64,000 nt of DNA from Mucilaginibacter jinjuensis (GTDB taxonomy: Bacteria > Bacteroidota > Bacteroidia > Sphingobacteriales > Sphingobacteriaceae), in assembly GCF_028596025.1 (NCBI RefSeq), contig NZ_CP117167.1, positions 558,001 to 622,000 of the forward strand. The letters run 5' to 3'. Positions 9,770 to 18,199 of the stretch are shown in pieces. A program made the position numbers and the translations under genes. The notes below the pieces were generated by a model. The model made no database searches, was not told where the DNA came from, and saw only the letters and a list, made by a program, of their open reading frames with translations. The first letter of the stretch is position 1; the number at the start of each line of letters is the position of its first letter.

Positions 9770-9802
9770 AAAGCAGAGATATCTTTCGATGATCCCTGCT
9801 TT
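9770..9802. terminator. Hairpin after the histidine kinase gene
   Basis: AAAGCAG (9770-9776) pairs with CTGCTTT (9796-9802). An A-run lies on the left side, as in the other terminators here, but the plus-strand T-run is short. Weak on its own. Confidence 0.45.
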
Positions 9803-9903
9803 AACTATCTAATAAACGCTCCGGGTATTTATACGTAATATGGATACCTAAAGGTTTCAGTATTTTTCAATATTTTTTTATTTTTTTATATCGATTGATA
9901 ATG

Positions 9904-9956
9904 AGGGTGTTGTGATGTTGGCTTTTGTAGTCAACGATATGACACACCCCTTTTTA
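9904..9956 (+). terminator. Terminator-like hairpin after the kinase gene
   Basis: GGGTGT (9905-9910) pairs with ACACCC (9944-9949), extended inward by GTTG/CAAC, followed by CTTTTT. It probably ends the scpA-glyA-kinase transcript. The gene-free stretch 9753-10235 otherwise holds AT-rich DNA, a large palindrome (10078-10175) and a GATTC-type repeat. Confidence 0.5.
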
Positions 9957-10077
9957 CGACACCACAAATTGCACTGTCTGTGCATCCCCTCTCGAGACGG
10001 GAATTGTTCTGTAGTAGTTTAAGCACTAAATTAATAATGGGGTGTGTTCTTGGTAGATGTACGCTTTGCTCCCCACC

Positions 10078-10175
10078 CGTCATGCTGAACTTGTTTCAGC
10101 ACCCCACAGGACAGGTCGCAGAATTGTTCGCCGTATACTTAGCATGTGGGATCCCGAAACAAGTTCGGGATGACG
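10078..10175. repeat. 98 bp palindromic repeat (CGTCATnCnGAAC family)
   Basis: Terminal inverted repeats of 31 bp (10078-10108 and 10145-10175) agree at 26 of 31 positions. The ends read CGTCATGCTGAACTTGTTTC and the complement of CGTCATCCCGAACTTGTTTC. The type is typical of dispersed intergenic palindromes; only one copy is present in this window. Confidence 0.85.
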
Positions 10176-10198
10176 TAATGTCGTATTAGTGGAGTTTA

Positions 10199-10235
10199 TC
10201 TTGATTCCTGGCTCTCGATTCTTGATTCTCTTCTT
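10199..10235. repeat. GATTC-type degenerate repeat, copy 2
   Basis: CTTGATTCCTGGCTCTCGAT followed by TCTTGATTCTCTTCT, nearly matching the string at 2459-2493. As there, it abuts the stop codon of a minus-strand gene (comF). Confidence 0.7.
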
Positions 10236-10934
10236 TTACTCTGCATAAGCAATCGTAGCAATACTCAACTTAACCCCTTCGATCTCTAACAATATATTCC
10301 CACACGATTCGAGGGTTGAGCCGGTGGTCATGATATCATCAACCAGGAGGATATGTTTGCCTTTAAGCGCTTCAGGGTCATTAACTGCAAATACCGATTT
10401 CACATTCTCGAACCTGGAGAACCTCGATTTTTGGGTTTGCGTGTCGGTCGCCTTTGTGCGTACCAGGTTTTCAACAGAAACAATAGCGGGTAGTTTTTCG
10501 GCGAGACCATTTGCAAAGCGTTCACTCTGGTTATAGCCTCTTTTGCGCATGCGTGAATGATGTAAGGGTACAGGGATAATTACATCAACCGTTTTAAACT
10601 TATCGTTAGTAATTAACTGCTTGCCGGCTATCTGGCCCAGAAAATTGCCTATCTGAGGTTTGTTTTTATACTTCAGATGGTGCATTAAACGCTGTACTTT
10701 ATTACCCTTAATAAAGTAGAGAAGTGCGTACGAAGATTCGAGATTAATTTTACCCCAAAACTGGCGGGCTACAACATGGTCTGTTTGCTGGTGAAAGTTG
10801 GTGTAAGGCAAATTGTACAGGCAGTTGGTACAAATTAATTTTTCCTGCCGGGATAAATTCTCGTTGCAAGCATCGCATAGTTGCGGGAAAAGCAACGACA
10901 AAAAATCCGCGAGGTAACCGCGGGTTAGCTTCAT
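10236..10934 (-). CDS. comF: ComF family phosphoribosyltransferase-like protein
   Basis: A 232-residue protein with an N-terminal four-cysteine zinc-binding-type element (CDACNENL then CTNCLYNLP) and a C-terminal phosphoribosyltransferase fold with the PRPP-binding motif HILLVDDIMTTGSTLE. ComF proteins act in uptake of transforming DNA in competent bacteria; in Bacteroidota the role is less clear. The gene begins 31 bases downstream of the rlmN stop and probably shares its transcript. Confidence 0.92.
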   Translation of the reverse strand: MKLTRGYLADFLSLLFPQLCDACNENLSRQEKLICTNCLYNLPYTNFHQQTDHVVARQFWGKINLESSYALLYFIKGNKVQRLMHHLKYKNKPQIGNFLGQIAGKQLITNDKFKTVDVIIPVPLHHSRMRKRGYNQSERFANGLAEKLPAIVSVENLVRTKATDTQTQKSRFSRFENVKSVFAVNDPEALKGKHILLVDDIMTTGSTLESCGNILLEIEGVKLSIATIAYAE

Positions 10935-10965
10935 AGATAGATGGTAATAAAAATATTACAAAAGG

Positions 10966-12033
10966 TTAAACGGCCTCAGCTTTCTCCTTATCCTTTATGG
11001 CTAACTGCCCGCAGGCAGCGTCAATATCTTTTCCACGGCTGCGCCTTACATTGGTTATGATGCCTTGTTTACGTAAGTAGGCAGCAAAGGTTTCAATCTT
11101 ATCTTCACCGGCATTTAAGAACGCGGCAAAGCTGATTGGGTTATACTCAATAATGTTAACCTTACACGGCAGGTGCTTGCAAAATTTGGCTAATTCGGCA
11201 GCATCTTGCAGGGTATCATTAAAATTATCAAAAACAATGTATTCGTAAGTTACTGCGTTTTTGGTTTTTGCGTAGTAATATTTCAAGGCATCAGCCAGGG
11301 CTGCTAATGAATTTTGCTCATTAATCGGCATAATTTCATTACGTTTTACATCGTTTGCAGCGTGCAGTGACAGGGCCAGGTTAAACTTTACACCGTCGTC
11401 GCCCAGTTTCTTAATCATCTTGGCAATGCCGGCTGTAGAAACGGTAATACGCTTTGGCGACATGTTCAGCCCGTCCTCAGATGTAATTCTTTCTACCGAT
11501 TTTAGTACATTGGCATAATTAAGCAGGGGTTCGCCCATGCCCATGTATACGATGTTGGTAAGGGGTACGTTATAATTTTCTTTTGCCTGCTGGTCTATCA
11601 GTACAACCTGGTCATAAATTTCGTCGGGGTTAAGGTTACGTTTACGTTCCATGTAACCCGTGGCGCAAAATTTACAGGTGAGGCTGCAGCCCACTTGCGA
11701 TGAAACGCAGGCGGTCATACGGTCATCAGCAGGTATTAATACACCCTCAATTAAATGAGTATCGTGTAAAATAAAAGAATTTTTTATAGTTTTATCAGCA
11801 CTAAACTGTGAGTTATTGATTTTTACGTTATTGATTGTAAAATTGTCATCCAGTTTTTGACGAAGTTCTTTTGAAATATTGCTCATCGCCTCGAATGAAA
11901 AGCATGATTTTTTCCAAAGCCACTCATAAACTTGTTTGGCTCTGAAGCTTTTTTCGCCCATGTTTACAAAGTGTTCTTGCAGAGCACTTAAGCTAAGGCT
12001 TCGGATATCAATTTTACTTTTATTGCTGTTCAC
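10966..12033 (-). CDS. rlmN: Dual-specificity rRNA/tRNA adenine-C2 methyltransferase
   Basis: Radical-SAM enzyme that methylates C2 of A2503 in 23S rRNA and A37 in some tRNAs, tuning translational accuracy. The 355-residue protein has the cluster-binding CSLTCKFC motif (C116, C120, C123) and the late methyl-carrying cysteine C341 in DAACGQLA. The start is a GTG at 12033; no in-frame ATG lies upstream, and a TAnnTTTG box ends only 4 bases before it, so the mRNA may be leaderless. It leads an operon with comF. Confidence 0.96.
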   Translation of the reverse strand: MNSNKSKIDIRSLSLSALQEHFVNMGEKSFRAKQVYEWLWKKSCFSFEAMSNISKELRQKLDDNFTINNVKINNSQFSADKTIKNSFILHDTHLIEGVLIPADDRMTACVSSQVGCSLTCKFCATGYMERKRNLNPDEIYDQVVLIDQQAKENYNVPLTNIVYMGMGEPLLNYANVLKSVERITSEDGLNMSPKRITVSTAGIAKMIKKLGDDGVKFNLALSLHAANDVKRNEIMPINEQNSLAALADALKYYYAKTKNAVTYEYIVFDNFNDTLQDAAELAKFCKHLPCKVNIIEYNPISFAAFLNAGEDKIETFAAYLRKQGIITNVRRSRGKDIDAACGQLAIKDKEKAEAV

Positions 12034-12037
12034 ATTA

Positions 12038-12064
12038 CAAAGGTACAGAATTTTAAAAAATCAA
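12038..12064 (-). promoter_or_regulatory. Promoter of rlmN-comF
   Basis: On the minus strand TTG (12062-12064), a 16-base spacer, then TACCTTTG (12038-12045) match the Bacteroidota -33/-7 pattern. The box lies 4 bases from the GTG start. Confidence 0.65.
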
Positions 12065-12184
12065 TTTTTAAATCTCCTCCTTTAAATGTAAAAATTAAAA
12101 AACAACAACTAAAGGTTAATTGTAATTGTTTAATTAGGATTGCTGCATTCAGTTGATGAGATGATAAAGTAAGTTATTGTTTAA

Positions 12185-13351
12185 ATGAAAAGTTACAGAG
12201 CCGATTACGTTTTTTCTATTAATGCCGATCCAATTAAAAATGGTATAGTAACTGTTGACGAGTCTGGAAAGATAGTCGCAGTTAGTAGCCAACCCACACA
12301 TCCGGATGTCTCCATTGAGCAGCTGAGCGGGATTTTATGCCCCGGCTTCATTAATACCCATTGCCACCTCGAATTATCGCATCTTAAAAACAAGGTGCCT
12401 AAACAAACCGGGCTGGTTGATTTTATTAAAAATGTCCAAAAATTTCGAAACATCGATCCGGCCGAGGCCCAAGATGCAGCCCTTAAAGCGGATGCCGAAA
12501 TGTACGACAATGGTATTGTTGCCGTAGGCGATATATCAAACAGCGACCTTACCATCGATATAAAATCAAAAAGCAAGCTTTACTATCATACTTTTATAGA
12601 GCTGTTTAGTTTTTTGCCACAAAACGCAAAAACGGTTTTCGATAACGGGCTTGAGCTTTTGAGGCAGTTTAAGCCACAAAGTGTTTCCATTACGCCGCAT
12701 GCGCCTTACTCGGTTTCGAAAGAACTCTTCAGGTTGATTCGTGATTATAGTGATACCCATACCAACCTGCTCAGCATCCATAACCAGGAGTGCGAAGATG
12801 AGAACAAACTGTACCGCTACAAAACCGGAAAGTTCCTGGATTTGTACGAAGGTTTTGGTATCGATATCAGCTATTTTAAGCCACAAGCGCGTAATTCGCT
12901 GCAAACTGTTATTCCTTTATTAAGTAATAAACAAAAGATCTTATTGGTGCATAATACCTGCACTAATTTGAAAGATATTTACTTTATCAAGCGTTTCGAC
13001 CGGATTATCAACTGGTGCTTTTGCCCCGGTGCTAACCTGTACATAGAAGGACATTTGCCGAAGACAGAACTTTTCCTGGAGCAAGGCTTTAATATCACCC
13101 TCGGTACCGATAGCCTGGCATCAAATACCGGCCTGAATTTACTGGCCGAAATGAAATTACTGCAAGACCAGGTACCAAGTCTTACCCTAAACCGGTTACT
13201 GGAATGGGGAACCATTAATGGCGCCAAATATCTGGGCATTGACGATGAAAAAGGAACTCTTGAGGTTGGCAAGGCACCAGGCCTTAACCTCATTACCGGT
13301 TTAGATGACTTTAAAATTACGGCCGATACCAAAGTTAAGCGCATTGTATAA
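12185..13351 (+). CDS. Amidohydrolase-superfamily deaminase/hydrolase
   Basis: A 388-residue metal-dependent hydrolase of the TRZ/ATZ (chlorohydrolase) branch. Metal ligands are visible as H-x-H in NTHCHLELSHL, a histidine in ITPHAPYS, another in LLSIHNQE, and the aspartate in LGTDSLASN; flanking beta segments form the usual urease-type sandwich. HCHLELS-type sequences occur in aminodeoxyfutalosine deaminases of the futalosine menaquinone pathway, but no other gene of that pathway is present here, so the substrate stays open. It is divergent from rlmN; the region between carries the rlmN promoter. Confidence 0.85.
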   Translation: MKSYRADYVFSINADPIKNGIVTVDESGKIVAVSSQPTHPDVSIEQLSGILCPGFINTHCHLELSHLKNKVPKQTGLVDFIKNVQKFRNIDPAEAQDAALKADAEMYDNGIVAVGDISNSDLTIDIKSKSKLYYHTFIELFSFLPQNAKTVFDNGLELLRQFKPQSVSITPHAPYSVSKELFRLIRDYSDTHTNLLSIHNQECEDENKLYRYKTGKFLDLYEGFGIDISYFKPQARNSLQTVIPLLSNKQKILLVHNTCTNLKDIYFIKRFDRIINWCFCPGANLYIEGHLPKTELFLEQGFNITLGTDSLASNTGLNLLAEMKLLQDQVPSLTLNRLLEWGTINGAKYLGIDDEKGTLEVGKAPGLNLITGLDDFKITADTKVKRIV

Positions 13352-13374
13352 ATTTCATTCTAATTAAATAACTG

Positions 13375-13382
13375 TAGTTTTG
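13375..13382 (+). promoter_or_regulatory. TAnnTTTG promoter box of the acylphosphatase gene
   Basis: TAGTTTTG ends 7 bases before the ATG. No convincing -33 element is seen. Confidence 0.5.
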
Positions 13383-13389
13383 TACTGAT

Positions 13390-13677
13390 ATGATTAAGCA
13401 TATAGATATAACAGTACTGGGCAAAGTACAGGGCGTTTTTTACAGAAACTCAACCAAGGCGGTTGCTAATCAGCTGGGCGTAAAAGGCTATATTATGAAC
13501 CAGGAGAACGGTGACGTATTTATTGCTGCCGAAGCTGACGACCTGAGTTTGGAGCTGTTTTTAGAATGGTGCGGCAAAGGGCCCGAAGCCGCCCGTGTAA
13601 GTGGCTTAACCACCACTGATGGCGAAGTGAAAAACTATCGTAATTTTGAAATAGTGAAAAAGTCGCCAACTGCTTAA
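13390..13677 (+). CDS. acyP: Acylphosphatase
   Basis: Small enzyme that hydrolyses acyl phosphates such as acetyl phosphate and carbamoyl phosphate. The 95-residue length is typical. The catalytic arginine lies in GKVQGVFYRNSTKAVA and the catalytic asparagine in GYIMNQENGDV, both in family order. The physiological substrate is rarely known. It sits between the amidohydrolase and the flippase with a promoter box of its own. Confidence 0.95.
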   Translation: MIKHIDITVLGKVQGVFYRNSTKAVANQLGVKGYIMNQENGDVFIAAEADDLSLELFLEWCGKGPEAARVSGLTTTDGEVKNYRNFEIVKKSPTA

Positions 13678-13701
13678 TTTTGCCAATTAAACCTTTTTGT
13701 A

Positions 13702-15234
13702 TTGTCTACAGCTAAAAAATTTGCCGGCCAAACTGCTGTCTATGGGCTAAGTACAATTGCCAGCAGGATCCTTACTTTTTTTATGACGCCGGTTTATACC
13801 CGGGCGTACCCTTTGGCTGCTTATGGCGTAATTACCACCATGTACAGCTATGTATCAATGGTAAACGCTGCGCTTACTTTTGGTATGGAGACTACCTTTT
13901 TCAGGTATCTCAATAAGTATGAGAATGATAAGCAGCGGGTGTACAATAATGCATTTGCTTCGGTACTGGCTGTTACCCTTATTTTCCTGGCGTTTAGTAT
14001 CCCTTTTATAGGCAATATTGCCAATTTTATAGATATAGACCAGGCCGCCAAGCATGGGCATAAAGCTGTAATTGGCACCACACAGTCTGATTTTGTAAAA
14101 TATACCTACCTGTTTTTTGCAACTGTGGTGGTTGATGCCTGGTGCGCTATCCCATTTGTAAAACTGCGTGCCGATGGCAAGCCCGGCCGTTATGGCGCCA
14201 TTAAACTGGCCAGCGTATTAATATTTGTGGGCTTTAACCTTGCCTTTATATATGTAGTGCCGTTTTGGGTTAATCATAATTTTATTGGTACTGCCTGGAT
14301 CAGCCAATGGTATGTAAAAGGTTGGGTGGGATATGTGTTCGTTTCAGAATTAACATCGAGTATTGTTACGCTGCTATTGCTGCTACCCGAGTTGTTTAAA
14401 ATCCGGTTCGATCTGGATAAAAAAATGCTGTTGCAGATGTACAGCTACAGCTGGCCTGTGCTGATAGCCAATTTATCATACCTTATTAATGAGAACCTGG
14501 ATACGCTTTTGCTGGGCAAGCTGTTACCGGCAAATAGCTTACGCGATGTGGGTATCTATGGCGCCTGCCGTAAAATCCCTGTTTTCCTCAGCATCTTTAT
14601 CAATGCCTTCAGGCTGGGGGCCGAGCCATTCTTTTTTAGCTACGCTAAGAATAAAAACGCGGCAGATACCTATGCCCGCATCATGAATTACTTTGTAATT
14701 ACCGTTTGCGTAATATTTGTAGCGTTGATAGGCAATATCGAAATACTGAAATACTTTATTAAAGGCCATGATGCTACACAAACAGCATTGTATTGGACCG
14801 GGCTGCCCATTATACCACCGCTGGTGCTGGGTTATGTTTGTTTGGGTATTTACATGAATCTTTCTATCTGGTATAAACTATCAGACCAAACCAAATTCGG
14901 GTTATATATTTCGGGGATTGGGGCTATCGTAACCATTGTACTAAATGTGGCATTTATACCAAAGTATAGTTACATTGCATCTGCGTGGACATCGTTTGCC
15001 GCTTATGCTGTGATGATGATTTTATCGTACGTATGGGGGCAGAAGTATTACCCGATACCATATAACTTAAAAAAGAATTTATCGTATATAGTTGTTTCCA
15101 TCATACTCGTTTATATATCATTCAGCGTATTCCATCGAAATATATTTATTGGAAATGCGCTGTTTATTGGCTTTGGTGCCGCAGCTTTATACTTGGAAAG
15201 AAAAGAATTAATAGCTTTACTTAGAAAAAAATGA
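13702..15234 (+). CDS. Polysaccharide flippase (Wzx/MATE-like)
   Basis: A 510-residue multi-pass inner-membrane protein (about 12-14 hydrophobic segments) of the polysaccharide biosynthesis transporter family, which flips lipid-linked sugar units across the membrane. The start [20 protein letters not shown] is typical of these proteins. No ATG fits, so TTG at 13702 is taken; it precedes the first conserved segment. The stop overlaps the dut start by four bases (ATGA). No glycosyltransferases are adjacent, so the substrate is unknown. Confidence 0.88.
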   Translation: MSTAKKFAGQTAVYGLSTIASRILTFFMTPVYTRAYPLAAYGVITTMYSYVSMVNAALTFGMETTFFRYLNKYENDKQRVYNNAFASVLAVTLIFLAFSIPFIGNIANFIDIDQAAKHGHKAVIGTTQSDFVKYTYLFFATVVVDAWCAIPFVKLRADGKPGRYGAIKLASVLIFVGFNLAFIYVVPFWVNHNFIGTAWISQWYVKGWVGYVFVSELTSSIVTLLLLLPELFKIRFDLDKKMLLQMYSYSWPVLIANLSYLINENLDTLLLGKLLPANSLRDVGIYGACRKIPVFLSIFINAFRLGAEPFFFSYAKNKNAADTYARIMNYFVITVCVIFVALIGNIEILKYFIKGHDATQTALYWTGLPIIPPLVLGYVCLGIYMNLSIWYKLSDQTKFGLYISGIGAIVTIVLNVAFIPKYSYIASAWTSFAAYAVMMILSYVWGQKYYPIPYNLKKNLSYIVVSIILVYISFSVFHRNIFIGNALFIGFGAAALYLERKELIALLRKK

Positions 15235-15665
15235 TCGTAAGAGTTATCAATAAATCTAAAAATCAATTACCGGGTTACGAAACTATTCATTCTGCGGGTA
15301 TGGACCTGCGTGCCGACCTGGAAGCACCTGTTGTTTTGCAGCCGATGGAACGCAAGCTGATCCCTACAGGATTGTATATTGAGTTGCCGGAAAGTTATGA
15401 GGCGCAGATCAGGCCGCGTAGTGGTTTGGCTTATAAGCATGGTATCAGCATTGTAAATTCGCCGGGTACTATTGATGCCGATTACCGTGGAGAGATTAAG
15501 GTTTTATTGGTTAACCTGTCTACAGAAGCATTTGAAATTAATACCGGCGACCGCATTGCGCAAATGATTGTGGCCCGCCATGAAAAAGTGAGTTGGGAAG
15601 AGGCCGAAATACTAAATGATACCACCCGTGGTGCCGGAGGATACGGCCACACTGGTGTAAATTAA
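15231..15665 (+). CDS. dut: dUTP diphosphatase
   Basis: Hydrolyses dUTP to dUMP and diphosphate, keeping uracil out of DNA and supplying dUMP for thymidylate synthesis. The 144-residue trimeric-type enzyme shows the family motifs in order: [45 protein letters not shown] and the C-terminal [12 protein letters not shown]. Translation is probably coupled to the flippase gene through the four-base overlap. A second nucleotide-pool enzyme of the same superfamily, dcd, is at 51048. Confidence 0.97.
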   Translation: MIVRVINKSKNQLPGYETIHSAGMDLRADLEAPVVLQPMERKLIPTGLYIELPESYEAQIRPRSGLAYKHGISIVNSPGTIDADYRGEIKVLLVNLSTEAFEINTGDRIAQMIVARHEKVSWEEAEILNDTTRGAGGYGHTGVN

Positions 15666-15669
15666 TGCG

Positions 15670-17403
15670 ATGAATTTAAAGCTTTCGTTGATTGGAATTG
15701 CCCTTTTGCCGGCGCTATGCCTGGCGCAAGGTGCTGATAAAGGGAAAACTACGGCACAGCCGCAGCCCAAGGTAATGACATCAACCGATAGCTTAATGGT
15801 GAAGCAGCTGTACTTTACGGCCCTGCGCGAAAAAACCATTGAGAACTTTACCCTCGCTACAGATCTGTTTACCCGTATTTTACAGATCGACCCTAATAAT
15901 GATGCGGCCATGTACGAGCTGGCCAATCTTAAAAAGTTAAATAAAGACGACGCCACCGCCGAGCAGCTTCTGGAGCGTGCAACTATGCTTAAGCCGGATA
16001 ACGAATGGTATTGGGCAGGCCTGGCCGCAAGCTACGAGAAGAGCAATAATATTGTTAAGCTCGAAAATGTGTTTACCCAACTTATCAGGCTGAATAACGA
16101 TAACCCCGATTATTATATTGATAAGGCCAATGCCCTGTCAATTGATAAAAAATACGACGAGGCGCTATCAACCTATGATGAACTCGAAAAAATAACCGGG
16201 CCTACAGATGAGTTACTCATCAAACGCCAGAAAATTTATTTGATGCAGGGCAAGCTTGATAAAGCTACCGCCAGTTTAAAAGAAGCCATTGCCGCCAACC
16301 CCAACCAGGTAAAATATTATTTGATGCTGGGCGAGGTATATAATTCTAACAACCTAACCGACGATGCTTTAAGCATTTTCCAGAAGGCGGAAAAGATAGA
16401 CCCGCAAAATGGTTATGTGCATTTGGAACTGGCCGATATCTATCGTGCTAAAAAAAGTTATGAGGCCAGTTTTAACCAACTGAAACTGGCATTTGCCATC
16501 CCGGCTCTTGGGGCCGAACAAAAAATGCGGATCATTTTAGGTTATCTGCCTAAATTCCCAGATCCTAATGCTAAAGCAAGTGCTTTGGAATTAAGCCGAA
16601 TTGTTACAGTAGCGCATCCAACAGAATCGAAGGCTTTTGCGCTTTATGGCGATATGCTGGTGCAAAACCAAATGTATAAAGAGGCCAAGGTTCAATACCA
16701 AAAATCGTTACAACTTAATGACCAGGTTTATGCCGTGCACGAGCAATTGGTGCGGATTGAGCTGGGCGATAACGATTTGGATGCTGCCATTAAAGATGGC
16801 GAAAACGCCTTGTCGCTTTTCCCTAACCAGGCATGGATGAATTATCTGGTAGGCGTATCGTGGATGCAGAAAAAGAACTATACCAAGGCTTTAGGCTATA
16901 TTAAAAACGCAACTTCATTAGAAGTTCAGGATAAGGACTTACTTTCGCAAAGTTTTTCGGCATTGGGTGATTGCTATCATGAAATGAAGAATGAGAAGCA
17001 GTCTGATGAGTCGTATGATAAATCATTAAGCTACAATCCGGACAATGCTTATACGTTAAATAACTATGCTTACTATCTTTCGGTAAGAGGAGTGGAGCTG
17101 GATAAGGCAGAGCGCATGTCGAAACATTCGAACGAACTGCAGCCGGCAACAGCATCTTTCGAAGATACTTACGCCTGGATCTTGTTTAAACAAAAGAAAT
17201 ATGCCGAAGCCAAAGTGTGGATGGAAAAGGCTTTGGTGAATGATAAAGACCATAATGCAGTACAGATAGAACATTATGGCGACATAATGTTTTACTTAGG
17301 TAATGTAGAGGCTGCTGTACAAAACTGGAAAAAAGCCAAAGCATACGGAGGGCAATCTTCGGTTTTAGAGCGCAAAATAAATGAGAAAAAATATATCGAG
17401 TAG
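15670..17403 (+). CDS. Tetratricopeptide repeat protein, secreted
   Basis: A 577-residue protein with a signal peptide (hydrophobic stretch about residues 4-19) and at least eight TPR-like helical repeats across the mature part (for example the units around AMYELANLKKLNKDDATAEQ and YTLNNYAYYLSVRGVELDKA). Such proteins scaffold envelope complexes. It starts 4 bases after dut and overlaps the next gene by 23 bases, so the cluster flippase-dut-TPR-DUF4292 is one operon. The function is unknown. Confidence 0.9.
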   Translation: MNLKLSLIGIALLPALCLAQGADKGKTTAQPQPKVMTSTDSLMVKQLYFTALREKTIENFTLATDLFTRILQIDPNNDAAMYELANLKKLNKDDATAEQLLERATMLKPDNEWYWAGLAASYEKSNNIVKLENVFTQLIRLNNDNPDYYIDKANALSIDKKYDEALSTYDELEKITGPTDELLIKRQKIYLMQGKLDKATASLKEAIAANPNQVKYYLMLGEVYNSNNLTDDALSIFQKAEKIDPQNGYVHLELADIYRAKKSYEASFNQLKLAFAIPALGAEQKMRIILGYLPKFPDPNAKASALELSRIVTVAHPTESKAFALYGDMLVQNQMYKEAKVQYQKSLQLNDQVYAVHEQLVRIELGDNDLDAAIKDGENALSLFPNQAWMNYLVGVSWMQKKNYTKALGYIKNATSLEVQDKDLLSQSFSALGDCYHEMKNEKQSDESYDKSLSYNPDNAYTLNNYAYYLSVRGVELDKAERMSKHSNELQPATASFEDTYAWILFKQKKYAEAKVWMEKALVNDKDHNAVQIEHYGDIMFYLGNVEAAVQNWKKAKAYGGQSSVLERKINEKKYIE

Positions 17404-18181
17404 TATACTGCTGTTAAGCAGTTTAATAATACTGGCAAGCTGCCACACCAAAAAAAAGCTGGTAGCCCGTACCGCCGATAGTACCGCTGTTACACATACT
17501 GATAATGCGGCCAGCATGGCTAAAAAGAAAATAGCTGCCATACGTGCCAAACAGGTAAACTTTAATACCTTCTCTGGCAAGGCAAAAACCAAGCTCAATA
17601 TCAACGGTAACAGTAATGATGTTACGCTGAATATCCGCATCCAGAAAGATCAGAAAATTTGGGTTTCTATTACCGCAATTGCAGGTATTGAGGTTGCCCG
17701 TGCTATGATTACGCCTGATAGTATTTTGGTAATGAACCGCCTGCAAAGCGTGTACATTAAAAAGCCTTTCAGCTATATTTATACTTATGCCAGCAAGCAG
17801 GTAAATTATAAAACGGTTGAATCATTACTGGTTGGCAACGCTATCCCCGAAACGTTGAATGATAATACCACGCTGGAGCCATCAAACGGAAACATCATAT
17901 TAAAAGGCGCGCTGGAAGATTTGATCTACCAGTTAACCGTTGGGCCGGATTTAAAAGTGAGCAATACTTCGCTTAATAATCAGGAAGCTACACAATCGTT
18001 ACAAATCAATTATGGCAATTTTATACAGGCCACAAACCGGGTTATCCCTTCGCAAATCTCGTTTACCTCTAAAGTAAAGGACAAAAATATCCAGGCCGAC
18101 TTAAATTATTCGAAGGCTGATTTCGATTTGCCGCTCGAATTTCCCTTCAGTGTGCCAAAGAGGTTTTCACTGGTAGATTAA
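17381..18181 (+). CDS. DUF4292 lipoprotein
   Basis: A 266-residue protein with a lipoprotein signal (hydrophobic core then LASC near residue 21), which fixes the start at the ATG inside the preceding gene (23-base overlap). The body, from FNTFSGKAKTKLNINGNS onward, resembles LolA/LolB-like lipid-handling folds, which fits the DUF4292 family; that role is inference. It lies between the TPR protein and the EnvC-like protein, an arrangement consistent with envelope biogenesis. Confidence 0.85.
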   Translation: MRKNISSSILLLSSLIILASCHTKKKLVARTADSTAVTHTDNAASMAKKKIAAIRAKQVNFNTFSGKAKTKLNINGNSNDVTLNIRIQKDQKIWVSITAIAGIEVARAMITPDSILVMNRLQSVYIKKPFSYIYTYASKQVNYKTVESLLVGNAIPETLNDNTTLEPSNGNIILKGALEDLIYQLTVGPDLKVSNTSLNNQEATQSLQINYGNFIQATNRVIPSQISFTSKVKDKNIQADLNYSKADFDLPLEFPFSVPKRFSLVD

Positions 18182-18186
18182 AATTG

Positions 18187-18194
18187 TATTTTTG
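18187..18194 (+). promoter_or_regulatory. TAnnTTTG promoter box of the envC-like gene
   Basis: TATTTTTG ends 5 bases before the ATG at 18200 and supports that start over the in-frame TTG at 18197. Confidence 0.5.
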
Positions 18195-18199
18195 GTTTG

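Noticed and set aside
9980..10189. 69-codon open frame across the 98 bp palindrome
   Set aside because: The frame is a by-product of the repeat (it reads through both inverted arms) and has no gene-like composition or start signal.
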